Positions 12,401-27,400 of a stretch of DNA of 64,000 nucleotides are shown here, in pieces. Origin of the DNA: Apostichopus japonicus (lineage: Eukaryota > Echinodermata > Holothuroidea > Aspidochirotida > Stichopodidae); assembly GCF_037975245.1 (NCBI RefSeq), contig NC_092564.1, forward strand, positions 11,014,484 through 11,078,483, given 5' to 3'. Made by a program: the position numbers and the translations under genes. The first letter of the stretch is position 1, and every line of letters begins with the position of its first letter. The notes under the pieces were generated by a model. It ran no database searches. It was not told the DNA's origin and was given only the letters and a program-made list of their open reading frames with translations.

Positions 12401-15400
12401 ACCTGGCTTGTTGCTGTATCCGCCATTTTAGTTTTGTTTGGCTTGCAACCAGGTCGTTTTTGTGATAGTTTTTCGACATTGATATGTCTAGTATACATTA
12501 TCACTGAGAGGAACCTGATTCTCGAACATATCAAGCTTTTACAACTTTGCACATGGTTTATTACCTTCTTATGTGAGCATTGAATTTTTATAGGTCGATG
12601 GCAATAAAATCAAATAACTTTTAAATTCAGTTTAGATTTTGAGATCAATTGGACTCTTTGAAAATGTCATCAGTATTTTAGTGTGTACAATGACAAAGTG
12701 TTCCCGATTCAAATTACTACAAGTTGAGAAAAGTTGATATTTTGGATATTCCAGTTCAAAAGATTGAAATGTATACATGACATGCAGATCCATAAAATAA
12801 ATGTTGTATTTGGTGGAGGTCAAAGCATCAACAGAAGTCAAAGTTTTGAAAACCAGATGTAAACATGGATGAACTCTACTTGAACTGTTGATCAAAATTT
12901 TTTGTGAAAGCCTTGAAATCAGCATTGATCAAAACTTTTAAAGATAACTTTCAAATGCTGTCGTATAAAATATGACAGGAAATAAAAGATGAATGTAAAG
13001 AAAGAAACTTGGCATTCTGGTTAAAGTTAAGATTGTCTTTTGATTTTTTTTTTCTCTCATTATTTATAATTTTCAGTTCTCAAAGAAGTTGGAATGGTAG
13101 TTAGTGATTACCTAAACCAAGAGCCAGTAAGTTAATATTCAGTCAGTTTCAGCGTGTATAAGAAGTAACATTCTCTTAATAAAGAATTATTACATGATTC
13201 TGTAAAGATGAAGAGCTTGAGCTATATCAAAATAGTGCCTTTTTTATGTAAATTGTCTTTGGTGGGGATTTTTGAGGTTGGGGGGTGGTGGTTAAGGAGA
13301 ATGGAACATCTGCATGCATTCCAATGCTTTTCTGTTGCTGTAGGATATTTGCTGTTTGCAGAGAATGTGAAAACACAAGAAATACAAATGTATAAAGTAT
13401 GCTGACATTTGCTGTTTTATATAGATTCTTAGTTGTTGAAATGTAAAAGGATATGGGTTAAAAAATAGTGAAAATTGGACATGTGCTCCTTTTCCTCATC
13501 AGCCAATGAATGAACATTACCTAGGGCACAAACAAACATGGATTATTCAGTATTCTGTATTTTATATTTTGTAATTCCCTGTCATGGATGTATTGATAAT
13601 GTGTGTAGTTTACATTGAATCTCAGTATTGCAGATACATAGCTACAGATTTGTGTGAGTGTTTAATATTCCCGAGGTTCATTGCAAACTAGCAAGAAAAA
13701 ATGTTGCATAAGAGGTATCATCCAGCAAAATATTTACAGATTTATTCAATCTTGCTGTCTTTCCAAGACAAATTCCATACAAGTATCATTATGTATATAC
13801 TGTAAACTGTAAGATAAAAAATATACAATTAATGATTAAGCATTTTGCTGATATTCATTTCAATTCTTTTCTGTTTTATTTGCCATTTTCATCCATCCCA
13901 GGAGGCAACTGTTTCCTCTGTGATGACATCCCGTCTGAATACCGGTATATCCCGCCTCACGACAGCTCCCTCCCTCGGTGTTCATGGGTTAGCTCCTCCT
14001 CCAGAGGCGCCCAAGTATGCCGTGCCGACTGAATCTTCTCCTTCCCAACCGCCTCTCGACTTTCCGGAGAGCAGTCCAGATGTCGCCCTGAGGAAAGAAT
14101 TAGAGACTGTCATATCAGGAACAGAACCTGCCTACCGGAAGTTACAACAAGATTATGAAAAACTGTGAGTCAGCTGTATTACAATTATTTATTTTAATAT
14201 TGTGCAATTAAAAAGAAACATGTGGTTTATTTCTAAATGTTTGTTCTATCTGCCAAAACTTAAATTCTCTCACTTTGAAGAGCTTTAATACTGTCTAGGT
14301 TTGTAGATAGTGCAACATACACTTGTGCACACTTTTTTCTACTGTATTTTGAGGGAATAAAAAGTGTGTGATTAGTGACGGAATAATTTCACAAGTAGCA
14401 ATGCATGAATGTTTTTACTGGCATACCTTCAAAGGGTAGCTACCGTAGCTGGTTGTGTGTATAATCAAATGGTTGAGAAGAAGTACTTGTGTTCAAATTG
14501 TACATGTAAGATTGATCTTGTAACATACAACTAGCTTCAACAGTGTACAGTAGCTGCTTTGTTGTATTAACTTGTGTAAGTTTAAGTATATAAGAACTGA
14601 TTTTTACTGTTATACTAGTCATATGTTACTATCAAGGTGAAAACTATTTGTGTCCTTTAAGGGAATGTTCCTATATATCCTATTTGTTTTATCCCTGGGA
14701 AGTCTCCCTGTACTTCCTAAGAGACTTGATATGTTCAACTAGAGGAAAGTATGCATTATTCTAATAATGTGCACAGTTGATGAAATTTAAAGTAGTGATA
14801 ACATTACTATTCTAGGCCTTCATTATAGAGTTATATAAAGTTACTTTACCCTTTTCTGAACAGGAAAGAAGATCTTGATCTACAAAAGCAAACATATGAA
14901 GAAAAGATGAAGTAAGTCTTTGTCTCTCCGTTGGCTAAATGGAATATGTCGTAGCAACGTATCTATCTGTCTGTTTGTTTATGTGTCTGTCTGTCTGTCA
15001 ACCTCCGTGCAACGTCTGTTTCTGGCAGACCATACATTGCTTTACTGACCAAAGTTGCTGCCCATGTCAGGGGCTTGCATTTGTGTTTACACAGAAAGAC
15101 AATTGAAGGTTATTTGAAGTCAATTATGGCAAAGCCCAAACACGAAATCGTTTAAAATGCTTGTCTTCCTAGGAACTTAATCTGATGAATGCTTTAATAT
15201 TTAAATACTTACATATGATGTAGGAATCTATCTAAGCACTTGACGGATAACCTTCAAATGTGGGAGGAGTTTGCCCTATGATAGGGACTTGTGTCCTTAA
15301 GAAAGTAGCGTAGGTCAAATGAAGCAAAAAATGACCTTTTTGAATACCACACTAAACAGGAGTTAAGTATTATCAACATGCATGGTTACTGAGGTCAAAG

Positions 15401-18400
15401 GTCAATACTGAAAGAAACAAGTGCTGTTTTGTTCAGTGCAGATTTCATAAATGAAAGGTTTCAAATTTAAACATTTCATAATTACGTATTCTAAAATTGT
15501 TCTAGAAGGGTGTTTGTAATGAGATATGCAATACCATGCATTGCCCTCTTTGTTCTATTATTAATTTATAATAAATCTGTAAGGGTGCATCCAACGATGT
15601 TGTTGTAAGTGTATCTTCTAATACACTTGACATGCTTGAGTTTTAGACTAGAAGATGGTTGAGTAATACTGTATTTGTGAAGGCCATCATCTGTTGTGAC
15701 ACTTTCACACTGTTTAGGCCAGTGAACCTAAAACCAAATAAGCATTGGTTAGGGGCCCTAGGAAAACAGGGATGGGGCCTGGGAAAACATTTGCTTAAGA
15801 ACTGAGCATTCTCTTTTGCATAATGTACATAAGGAAAAGTGTAAACAGGGAGCCCCAGTGGCGTACTTTTATCTGAGGCCACATGTGACTTTAAATGCAT
15901 CTGTAAACAGGACAAATGAGAAAGAATCACAAAATGCTAGTTTTTACTATTCAAATGTCTGTAACTAATATCAAAGTTTGATGTTTTTTTGTTGTTACAT
16001 AATGCATAAAATTATATTGTTTGTAAATTTGGTAATCAAGATAAGGGTAAGTAATATTGCATAGTTACACAACTGTGCCTCCTGACAGGTCAATTTCAAG
16101 TTTACTTAACATCATAAAACTGATTTTATATCACAAAATGTACCACATTCTGATATAATAGGTTCTGGTAATTTGAATAATATTTAAGGGGTGCTGTACG
16201 GATGGATTTGATTCGTTCAGATAAGATCTTCATTAAGCTTTATAAGAGTATTAAGAAATCCACATCTTGACTATTTCTGACATTTAGACTGAACACAAAA
16301 TACGTTTTAACTTCTCCATAAAGAATCTCTTCAATAAATGTACTACATTCTGATATAATAGGTTCTGGTAATTTGAATAATATTTAAGGGGTGCTGTCTG
16401 GATGGATTTTATTCGGTCAGATAAGATCTTCATTAAACTTTATAAGAGTATTAAGAAATTCACATCTTGACTATTTCTGACATTTAGACTGAACACAAAA
16501 TACGTTTTAACTTCTCCATAAAGAATCTCTTCATTAAATGTACTACATTCTGATATAATAGGTTCTGGTAATTTGAATAATATTTAAGGGGTGCTGTCTG
16601 GATGGATTTTATTCGTTCAGATAAGATCTTCATTAAGCTTTATAATAGTATTAAGAAATTCACATCTTGACTATTTCTGACATTTAGACTGAACACAAAA
16701 TACGTTTTAACTTCTCCATAAAGAATCTCTTCATTAAATGTACTACATTCTGATATAATAGGTTCTGGTAATTTGAAAAATATTTAAGGGGTGCTGTCTG
16801 GATGGATTTTATTCGTTCAGATAAGATCTTCATTAAGCTTTATAATAGTATTAAGAAATTCACATCTTGACTATTTCTGACATTTAGACTGAACACAAAA
16901 TACGTTTTAACTTCTCCATAAAGAATCTCTTCATTAAAAAATACCCCAAAAATATGTGTACTGAGATCAGACTACAATGAAAACCTTAGCAAGAAAGAAA
17001 AAGGAAGCTAGATTAAAGTTCGTCCCCGTAACTTGGACGTAACTGGAGATCATTAAGTGTTTAAATTTTTGCAGTTTAATTTTTGGAATCAGGAATGTTT
17101 ATCATAAAAAAACATTGAAAATGTTAGTGTTTTTGTTTACCAAAACTGCTATGAATTCTTGCAGTTGTGTAGCAGCTTGACCAGTTTGCATAGAATTTTG
17201 CCAAAACAAAGCAGGTAAAAATAAACTTATATTTAACTTTAAAATTAAAAACAAAATTGAAGTTATTCCTTGCAAACTCAAAGCTATGAGCACTGTCACA
17301 TTCAATAAACTCTTGTTATTGTTATTAGAATAAATTGTAAAATGTTGTAGACTGTAATCAGTTGACTGCAGTTCCTTCCAAATAAAGAGACCTGCCTGTA
17401 CAATGTGAATAGTCAGCAAAGTAATTACTTTAAGAGGCAAATATTTAATTTTTGTAAGCAAAGATCTTTTCAAACTTCCGAAGTAAGTTATCGCATGACC
17501 TTTTGTCACAGGGTAAGAGAGAAACACTGATAATTCAGTTGGCAGCTTAAGAGTAAGAAAGGGTGTATATGATTCTGGTTGATATCATGTTTTATTGATA
17601 ACTGAATTTTATATGACACATATTTACACCAACAGAAAAGGTTTCAAAATAATCTCAGTTAACTGTGATCATTTCCAGAATATGTCACTCAATTTGTTAT
17701 ATCTTCTCAACTTATACATGTCTTTAAATAAAAATTGCAGGGACCATTTGCCGAAAATTTCTTTTTTTTTCCAATCTTGATCTGTTTTCTTTTCAGAGAC
17801 AATGCTCTCAATGTGCTTGAGCTAGAAGGTACAATACATGAACTGCAAGACGAGCTGGCAGGTTTAGGAACATCGCCCTCTGTGAAGCCTCTCTCCTCTG
17901 TAACTCGTGCATCTTCCCGTCTAGAAGGGGAAACGGACGCAACGGTCATCTTCTCTAGAATGGACACCGAGAGGAATCAGAAAGCTTTGAAAAGAGGAAT
18001 TAACTCCCAAAAAGTAAGAGCTGGTTGATGTTTTTGTTAAAAAGGCTGTACGTCACAAACGCTGTGCTGGTGTTTTGATATGAAATAGCTAAATGTCTGT
18101 CAGTGACAAACCCTAGGGTACGGAGAGCAGAGCTACAGTAACTATCAAATCTGAAGCACTTTCTTGGAGCCAGAAGGAACGTGCTTATAGCTGGCTAATA
18201 AGTCCTTGAGGACTTAAAGCAGGGCTTAAAATACACTCTTTAGAAGTAATATTGTATTTATATCTGGCTAATGAAAGCAACCTACAAGACAGAAGACAGA
18301 GCCATCTAACTAAGCTAGTACCCCTGAAGCACGTTCTAGCATCTAGCTATGGTTTATGGTTTATATGCTATCATAAAGAAACAAGCAAGAATTTAGCTAA

Positions 18401-21400
18401 ACCTTTGGAATCAGCTCATCTATTTATTTTGCAGTCTTTATTAACCAATTAGATCACTATTAGGTTCCAGTTAATGGCAGTTGAAATACATTGAAATATC
18501 AAATGTATTGATTCAAACAAGATATATTTTAAATATCAGGTATATAAATGTACTGAGAGTTAGTTTTACACACATTGCAGTGTGTATTAATTCATTTATT
18601 TGTTTATCGCCAATTGTGTACAATGGGAAAGGAAGTCTCCTATAAAGTCTTAAAAAGACTTAACAAGGTAGGAGACTCACTGGGAGAAAAGAAAAGAAAA
18701 ATGTACAAATATATATAAATACAGTATAAACGTAAGGATTAAATATACAGTTATGATATCCTAATGATGCTGAGATGGATATCTAAGATTATCTAAGGAT
18801 ATCTAAGTATTAATATCTAAGACCTATTTCTTTGTTTCTTCTGTTTCCAGATATCTCCTGACCAGTACAATGAGGCTGTTAGATCAATGGAACAGTACAA
18901 TGCTGTACCAGCTAAGAGGCTGCTAAACCTGGTCCAGAAATATTCACATCATGTTCACATGAAAGAAATAGAAGGTAACTTGGACATTCTTTATTCCATT
19001 CATAAACTTGAGGGTTCTAGCATTACAACTGTATTGGTGCAATGAGGATAATCTAGCAGTTGTTTTTTACTGTTTTTCTGGGCAGACATTGAGATTACTT
19101 TATCCTTTCCATTGGTTGGTTACAATACAAGCAATGAAGATGAAACTGACATTCTTAAATAATGTTTCATATGTGATGGTTGTATTTAATGTTTCAGAAT
19201 AATTATTTACTTTGTATCCTCACACTTTGTGCACACTTACACCATCGTACTGTATGTTGAGTGTTCTGGTAACCTATGTTATACTGTTCTCCACCAAAAT
19301 ATGGTCTTTTCCAACTACCACCATTCTCATGATACCACGCACAAGTGTCTGAAAGTATTTGTGCCTGACAATTGTAGCTTTGGATATCCAAGTCATTCTT
19401 GGGTATCTTAACTAAGTTCAGGCTCATTAAATGTATGGGGATCAATTTCATATATTTAATTTTAATAGTTTGATTAGTTGATCTTTCGGTCCTAGCAAAA
19501 TCCTCCTTAAAAGGCTTTGATTGTTTGATTTGTATTATTTTTATTTCCCTCTCATTAGAAAATGTCAAAAGAAGTCACTCCATAGATGATGAAGTCTTCT
19601 CCTTATTAGAGAAAATGGAAGCTCTTCAGAATATTGTAAGTTCTTCCATCCTGTCACTAGATGCCTTTTTTTTTTCAAGTCTCCAAACTTTTCCTTTGAC
19701 AGTATATTATGAAAAACGAGAATAGTACTATGCTTTGTCCAATAAATTTCATGGCACCTACATCTCCTGTGCCCTCCATGGGCACTCCATGCGGGTGCCC
19801 ATGCGGGGCCCCAATACGGGGGCCCATGCTGGTGCCCAATTCACCTCATGCGGGGGCAAGTCCTCCTGAGTCCCTGTCTTGTAAGAGTTGTTTTAGTTTA
19901 ATGTAACAAGGAAGTTAATTTCAAAAGCAAAGCAACTGTGCAACCAATGTCACAGTTTTCATGGTGTATTCTGTTTTTTTAAATATTTTTTAATCTTCAT
20001 TTTTTACAGAGAGCAGAGAGATGGGGTGAACAGATGGATCTCCTGGCAGAAGAGAGGATGAAGTTAGCTCACTTACTAATGGAATCGCTTACAAAAATAG
20101 AGGAAGAATCAGGGATATTTCTCATCAAGCCAATCTTATCGTGGAAGGGAAGGTACAGATAGAGTTCACAGAGAGTGTTAACATTTCAAGAATCTGAACT
20201 CCTTATAATTTTGTGGTTGTTTCATTTTGCGGAGCCTCACCAGATTAAAATCTTATACAAATTTGCATAATATAGTTCAGTTACAGTTAATGTATCATGT
20301 GGGTTAGTGTATCAGATATGCTGCAAATGATGTTTCGGTTATAGGTTCATACTATGGTAATGCAAAGTGGGTTGAAATGTGAATAATATGCGAAGGGGAC
20401 ACTTGGACAGAGGCTATAATAAGTTTACTACCAACCTTTTTGGAAAGATTGGTAGGGGGGGTGGGGGGATAGTTTTTTGCTTTCAATTATCAATAACACA
20501 TGAAGCATCCATAATTAGGTATGGTAATGTAATGCAATGTGATGCTGTGTGATGTGGTGTATTATATAATATACAATCACACCTTGTGGGATAAGGAGCA
20601 TTTTGATTTTTCTGTCTTTCCAAGCAAAACTAACACTTGAGTAACAAAATGGTCCCTTAATGCCACTTTAAGATTATGCCTGCCCTTCCACCACATGACC
20701 GGATAACACAGGATGTATGCATTATGTTGTTATTTTCTGTATGACTCTTATGAAAGCTGTATTGTTCTACACAACTTGTTTTTGTTTTTGCAGGGGTTAT
20801 CTTCCTCACTTCCAAAGTAAACTGAGTACATACAAGGCACCAAAGACATTTTTACGACCCCTAACAAGAGATGGTAGTGCAAGATATGGCCCTGCACCCA
20901 CACCGACCCCTTCTCAGTCAACTATTAGGAGAGTTAATAGTAGAGTAAGTATGACTGCTAGCCGTTAATAAGATCATGGTGACAGGTTTGATAATTTATT
21001 ACTTCAACAGATGCTAAGTTGCATGCATTAGATCAATGAAACTAAAATGTTTGAAGAAATATTAATTCTCATATGTCGAGGACAATTCGCCGATAAAAAT
21101 GTGGATCTGTATTTATCGGCTTCAAGACTCTCAAGCAATCAAGTTGGACTTTGTAACTAGTTGGTTGAAATTTACAAATGAACACAATTAACCTTGGTAG
21201 CTTTAATATTTGGGATGTGCAACGATTTCATTACAGCAAAGTGAAGTAGGAGGTGGAGATGCTACTACTGTCATAAGGGACACCCTGAAGTCTCCAGCCT
21301 GTCGGGACTCACCTGTACCAGTCAACGGATCAGCTATTCAGATGGTTGGCACTCCTCCTCAAGCCATGTGGTCCATGTCCAGCTCACTCCCGGCTGACCC

Positions 21401-24400
21401 TCCTAAGACGACGCTGGACGAGGATGGAGAGAGAATGCTGAACAAGCTGAGTAGCCCACTGATCACAACTCCTAAAATATTAGAATTAGAGATCAACAGA
21501 ATGCTGATTGGTCATAACACAATCAGGTAAGAACACTTTATGCCAGCAAATACCGGTCAATTCTGTAATTTTAAGCTTAAATTAGGGAATTTTAGGGAGC
21601 TGGAGGTGTTATTGTTAATTACTTGTTATTTGTCTTTGGGTGATTAGATTAATTTACAGGTATTGTTTTTCAGGTCATCAACATCTCCAAACATAGTTCA
21701 ATGTTTAGCTGGTCATGCATTATAATATGTAAGTAAAGGGATGTAAGTAAACACAAAATAATAGAATGAAAGCTTCTTGTTTCATGAGTGTGGCTATTCA
21801 AGTAATTCACATGATCATCAAATTCAATCACATCTATGAGACAGCATATTAGAACAGAATACAGGCTTAGCGGTATTTGTACTCGTAATAATAGTTGAGT
21901 ACAGTTTTTCTGTTCTTGCAGTCATCCAAATGGGTTTGTACTTGTGCTTGTATTTATATTTGTAAAATGAAATGAAATACTTATTACTAATGCTTGTATT
22001 TTTGTACTTGGGGCATTGAACCTGTAATGGGGATACTTTAATGTCATGTTAATACTATTCTGTTGTACTTTGCAGTTTTGTACTGGGGACATTGAACCCT
22101 TTATCTGGATGATATTAATGTTCATATTAATACCACTCTGTTGCCAAATGTACTAACCAGAAGCCAATAGAACTCTTTCTGTGACTAGGAACCAACCTGG
22201 TTAGGTCAACACCTTCAGTATCTCACCTAATAGGTATTTTTAGAAAAAGTAATTTAAGGTGCTGTGAAAACACCTGCTGTTCATGTGTAAAAACGATGCA
22301 ATGGAGATGTGAAAATTCGAACTTTTGATATACGGTAGAGTTTAACCTTCTTAGTACTACAAGGAAACTGACACCAATGTGAGAAAGTGAATGTGTGCCA
22401 GAAATTTAAGCTCTATATTTTGAGCACATCAATGACTCACAAAGTAAAAATTATATTTGATGCCAAGCCAAAGAAATAGAAATAGAAAAAAAAGTTGGTG
22501 GAAAGTAAAGTAACAGTAAGTTCAAAGGATGGTCATAAAAATGAATGTTTTTATCAAGAAAAATTCATAACATTTTATATAGTGACTTTTGTTGAGGAAA
22601 ATTTCTAGTGTTATCTTGAAATTTTTTTTTTTTTCATTGCTACTTCATTTGTTCCGTTTTAGATGTACTCTAAACATGATCAAATTAAAAAGTTTATCAT
22701 TTTGGAGCATTCATTATGGACTGCTATATCTTTGTATAATCTGTATAGGGTTTGCCAAGAATTACTGATGATAGTGTTGTTAAGCCATAAAGATGATAAT
22801 GGTGCTATTAGCCACACTGTAGATAATGACAGTGTGATCAGCAGTAACAACACTACCTAACACTTGTATATATCTGTCACCTCAACCTCCCACCATCTCT
22901 TTAATCACCCTACAACAAAGTTACCCCAAAAGTAACCCACCATGGATTGCAGCTTCTCAATTGTAAAAATTTGCTCTTCCAATACACAAAAGTTTTTTAT
23001 TGACTTGTGAAACATGTAGTTTCAACATCTGGATACAATCTTGTCAGAATTGTATATATATAAAAACCATCATTATAAAAACATTGGGAAACAGTGCTTC
23101 AGCAGTGATACGACTGAGTAGCTAGTGCAAGGGAACAATAAAAGTGAAATATATTTCTTTATAAAGGATATTCTATATTTCAGGTTTTAGTCTCTTTCAC
23201 CAGATTTTAATGTTATACTGTTTGGGATAGCTTTATTAGTTTTGTATTTTATTCGTAAATCAATGTACCATCAAACAGGAGATATGCTGGTTTATTTAGT
23301 CGTGAGGTTATTAAAGACATAAATGCTACATGTAATTCAATCTACTCGTATTGCCATCCGAGATGTGAAACTGTAGCCAAAAGCTGTAAACTACCTCGAA
23401 TACCATAACTCCATCAAAAGACAATCTTCCAAGCTCTGAGCCACTCGCAGCCATAAATATTTCTTCAAAGACTATACGCTACTTCTCTTTGTCCCCTGTG
23501 CTAAATAACAACAGACGATCAAGATGTTCATTCTTTGATAGAATATTAGGAAGAATGTAAATAAAAGTGACAGTTACAACGTTACGCTGCGTATCGTCAT
23601 GGTGATCACACAGGCGGTTGTAATGAAATATTATTACGTGGGATTTAATTATAACTTTTTATGATCTCGGTTTGAGTGGGAGCCTAATGACCATGTTACA
23701 AAAGGCAATTAGCTAGCTTTTAGCCATTTGAAACTAGTGTACATCACTAAAGTTGAACAAAGTCCATTTCCCAAAAAATGAGCTTAACACAGACCAATTC
23801 TGTAGAGTGGAGATAACTGTGTACTTGAAAGTGTTGCATTGCTTTTGACCTATGGAAAAAAAAAGACATCTAATTCCATTAGAAAGAGCATAATACTAGT
23901 GTCATGATACGGCAAAGTTATCCGATTCACGTGACACATGGTCAAGTTGGATTATCCGGCCTGGATAATGGAAAACTTTGTGGTCAAGTTTGCGGTCTCA
24001 GTTAACAGTTTAAAAAGAATCTAGACAGATCTTTCTCAAAATGTGCCTGGCATTTTTCTCTAATGATTATGTTCCTATAAATAAGTCATAACTTTTGAGT
24101 AATTCAATTTTCGAAGTAACGAGAGTTCAGTGAAACAAAAAAAATTTTCTGGACATTCTAAAAGATTTGGGACTGCTCTTTGAATATCTCACAACTTAAT
24201 CAACCAAATGTAACAAAACAAGTATTGTACAGTGATAAAATGAACCTTTTTGTAGTATATATGTCAACAAAGATTGATTATAAAAAGAAATATTTCTAGT
24301 AATCCTTAAACACTGGTAGCAAAAGCTGTTCAGTTATATGGTAACGATAGACATATTAATGGTCGTTGTTATTATTTCATCACCTTAACCACTCTTTTGT

Positions 24401-27400
24401 AGCCATTTACCTGTTCTTATTGGGTGGAGAAGGATTCAAAAAATGTTTATTAATATTTAATCTCACTAATAATTGTAAAGTGCATGGTCAAGGAATCTTC
24501 CTTTTGTTTTTGATTGTTCATTTTTACAGGGCTCACTGTTTTTTACTGGTAAATCAGTTTATTTTGACATATGTTTACTACAAACGTGCCATAAATGTTA
24601 ACTTTGTGCTCACTGAGACTTCCTTTTCTTATATAGGCGAGTTGTTAATAACAAGGTGTTACAAAAGAATATAAACAATTTATGTATATACATTTAATTT
24701 CCCTTGTTTACTTAATTTTTAAACTTGTTTTTGCAAAGAAGGTGGAGAACTTTTTCTCTTTTTTTTTTATTCAGTTTATTTAATTATTCAAGTTAGAATA
24801 CATGTACTAGCCTTACCATCAATATTTCCAATATTCAGCACATAGTGGGGTCACTATTACATCATTAAAGTTAATATTTTGAGATATCATATACAATAGC
24901 TCCCTGCATGGTGAGCAAATTTAAGTTGAAGGATAGCAAGAAATTTGCCTTATAAATTCGAAACATTCACTGCCGTAATTTGGAGTGGACTTAGGTTAAT
25001 TCTGATGAATTTAATCCCACGAAATGGTTACTAGTGTCTGTATATTTAAGTTTTTCATTCTTTCACCAGATTTCTCATTCATTTCTCTTACTGATTCTAT
25101 TTCAGCTCTCCAACCAAACCATTTCTTTCAGATGATAGATTAGTCAATGCAGCCAATGCCAGTGTGAGGTCATATATGACCATAGCCAGACCTTCTGCGT
25201 ACCCTATCTCAAACCTCAAACATGCCAGACCAAATTCTTCAGGTAAAGATTTAACATAATTAATCACTTCTTTTACTTTCTTTAATTCTTTATTTGATAT
25301 TCACTGGTCAACATACCTGTATTCTTTAATCACAAGTCAAGTCCCTATCAATGTTTTCTGAAAATTGTTAAAATATTTTCAGCAAAATTTTGCAAATGTT
25401 GCTTAAGAATTGTAACTTGATGAAAAATGAACCTGTTAAAAATGGTGACAGTGAATTGTATGAACCCCAATGAAATAACAGTGTAGGAGTTTACACATTG
25501 TTAGTATTGTGCTCAAAGCATTTCTGAGAATGATTAACACTTCGATTTAGAATGAGTTGCTGAAAGCAGACAAAATTTGCTGTTATACAAACAAAACTAA
25601 CCATCGGGTTGACCTATATTAGTATCATAGAGAATTTACCGGTTGTTATATAATTGGGATGGCATTTTTTATCAAAATGAAATGGACTATACTTATGAAC
25701 ATTTGGAAAGTTTGTGATCATGTCAGGCCTTTAATTCTGATGTCTAAATTCCTCACCAGTAATTACACCAGTAATGAGACCAGTAAGTTCTGATGAAATT
25801 AGAGATTTCTATTCAAATAGTATAGGTCTTGCACCAGGGAATAATTTATCCATCATTGCACCACAAAATGTTGTCATGCAAAATGCACCATTTGCTATTT
25901 ATATATAAGTCCTGTATAGCAATTCTTTACACAGAGACGACATTTGTAGAGCCTGTAAAACTGCTACACAAAATTTGAACAAAAAATTTTTCCCTGTTAC
26001 ACCCAGTATTGCAATCATAAACAGCTTGACATAAATTATTAGCTTGTGTGATTCCTTACTTTTAAATTTGGTGATCTGGATGTAACAGCTATGAAACTCA
26101 CGGACTTGGTGACTAGTGACTAAGACCCAACACAAGTTGCAGCTGTTATTCCCTGTATTTTTTTCTGCATACCTAAGCCAAAACATTGTACTATTGATGT
26201 GAAATATATGAAGTGTAGTAACCAATGCCAATCAGTGGTGACACAACATTTGTTTTGCTTTTTTTGTTTTATCCTTAATTGTCATATTTCATTTATGTTG
26301 TTTTATTCTTGTCACTTAGTACATAATTCTGTTAATTAAACATCCATTAATATCCATTACTTACGAAGCATTATAATTTTTTATTAAATCCCGGATATTT
26401 ATCAGCTTCCTTTATTCCATGCTGTGTCTTTGGAAACTGATGGAAACTAATTTCTTGTTAATAATAGTGTAGTATAATATAGTATAGTATAGTACTATAC
26501 ATAAGTATAGTATAGTATAGTACTAAACACATAAGTATAGTATAGTATAGTACTTTCCATATGTTAGAGTTCCTGATGTTTGTTGGATCCTCCCAGGATC
26601 TCCTTCAAATGCAATCAAAGTTTGCCTGAATTTCAAGAAGATCTTGCTACAATCAAAACTTTCTTTCAAGGCCTTTTAACTTTTAAATTTATCTACACAC
26701 TGGCCTTTTTTTTTGGGCAGTAGATAAGCAAGATTATTAACAACTTTTTTTTCTCTTCTTTATTGAAGTACTAGATAGCAAACTCATGGAACTTTTCTCT
26801 TGATTAATAGTATTATGAACTTGTTTACTTATTTTGTTGTTTACTTATAATATCATGATATGAGCATGCGTTATTTAGCTGTTGCAAACATAGTTGAGCT
26901 CCACATCCATTTATCGGTGCATGGATCATCTCTATAGTAAAGATGTAACACTTGTTGATCTTGACAATCGTCCCCTCCCGTCGACTTTTGTCAAATCGTG
27001 AATTATTTATTTTGACAAGAAAAGATCATGGTATCAAAATTGACACAATCCTCTCAACTGCAATGAAAAATACCGCTGGCAGCTCCTGAATTGATGAGAA
27101 ATTTAAATTTCCTCAATATATACTTTAATATTTTAAACGTGACCACTGCTGGACATAAAAAGTTTAATATATATTGCATTGCCCTGGATTTAAAGACTTA
27201 TTTTAACCACTCACTTGAAGCACTGTGGTTAAGCTCAATCACCCAGAAAACGAACAGAAAAGAATATTGACATATGGCACAATCCCCTATGAATATATAT
27301 TTTAATAATTTAGCCCTGGGAGGCACTAATATTTTATTGAGTCAATTTTAACAGAAATTTTCCATCAGAAAACTCTTCCTTGGTGTAAACTTGTACAGTT

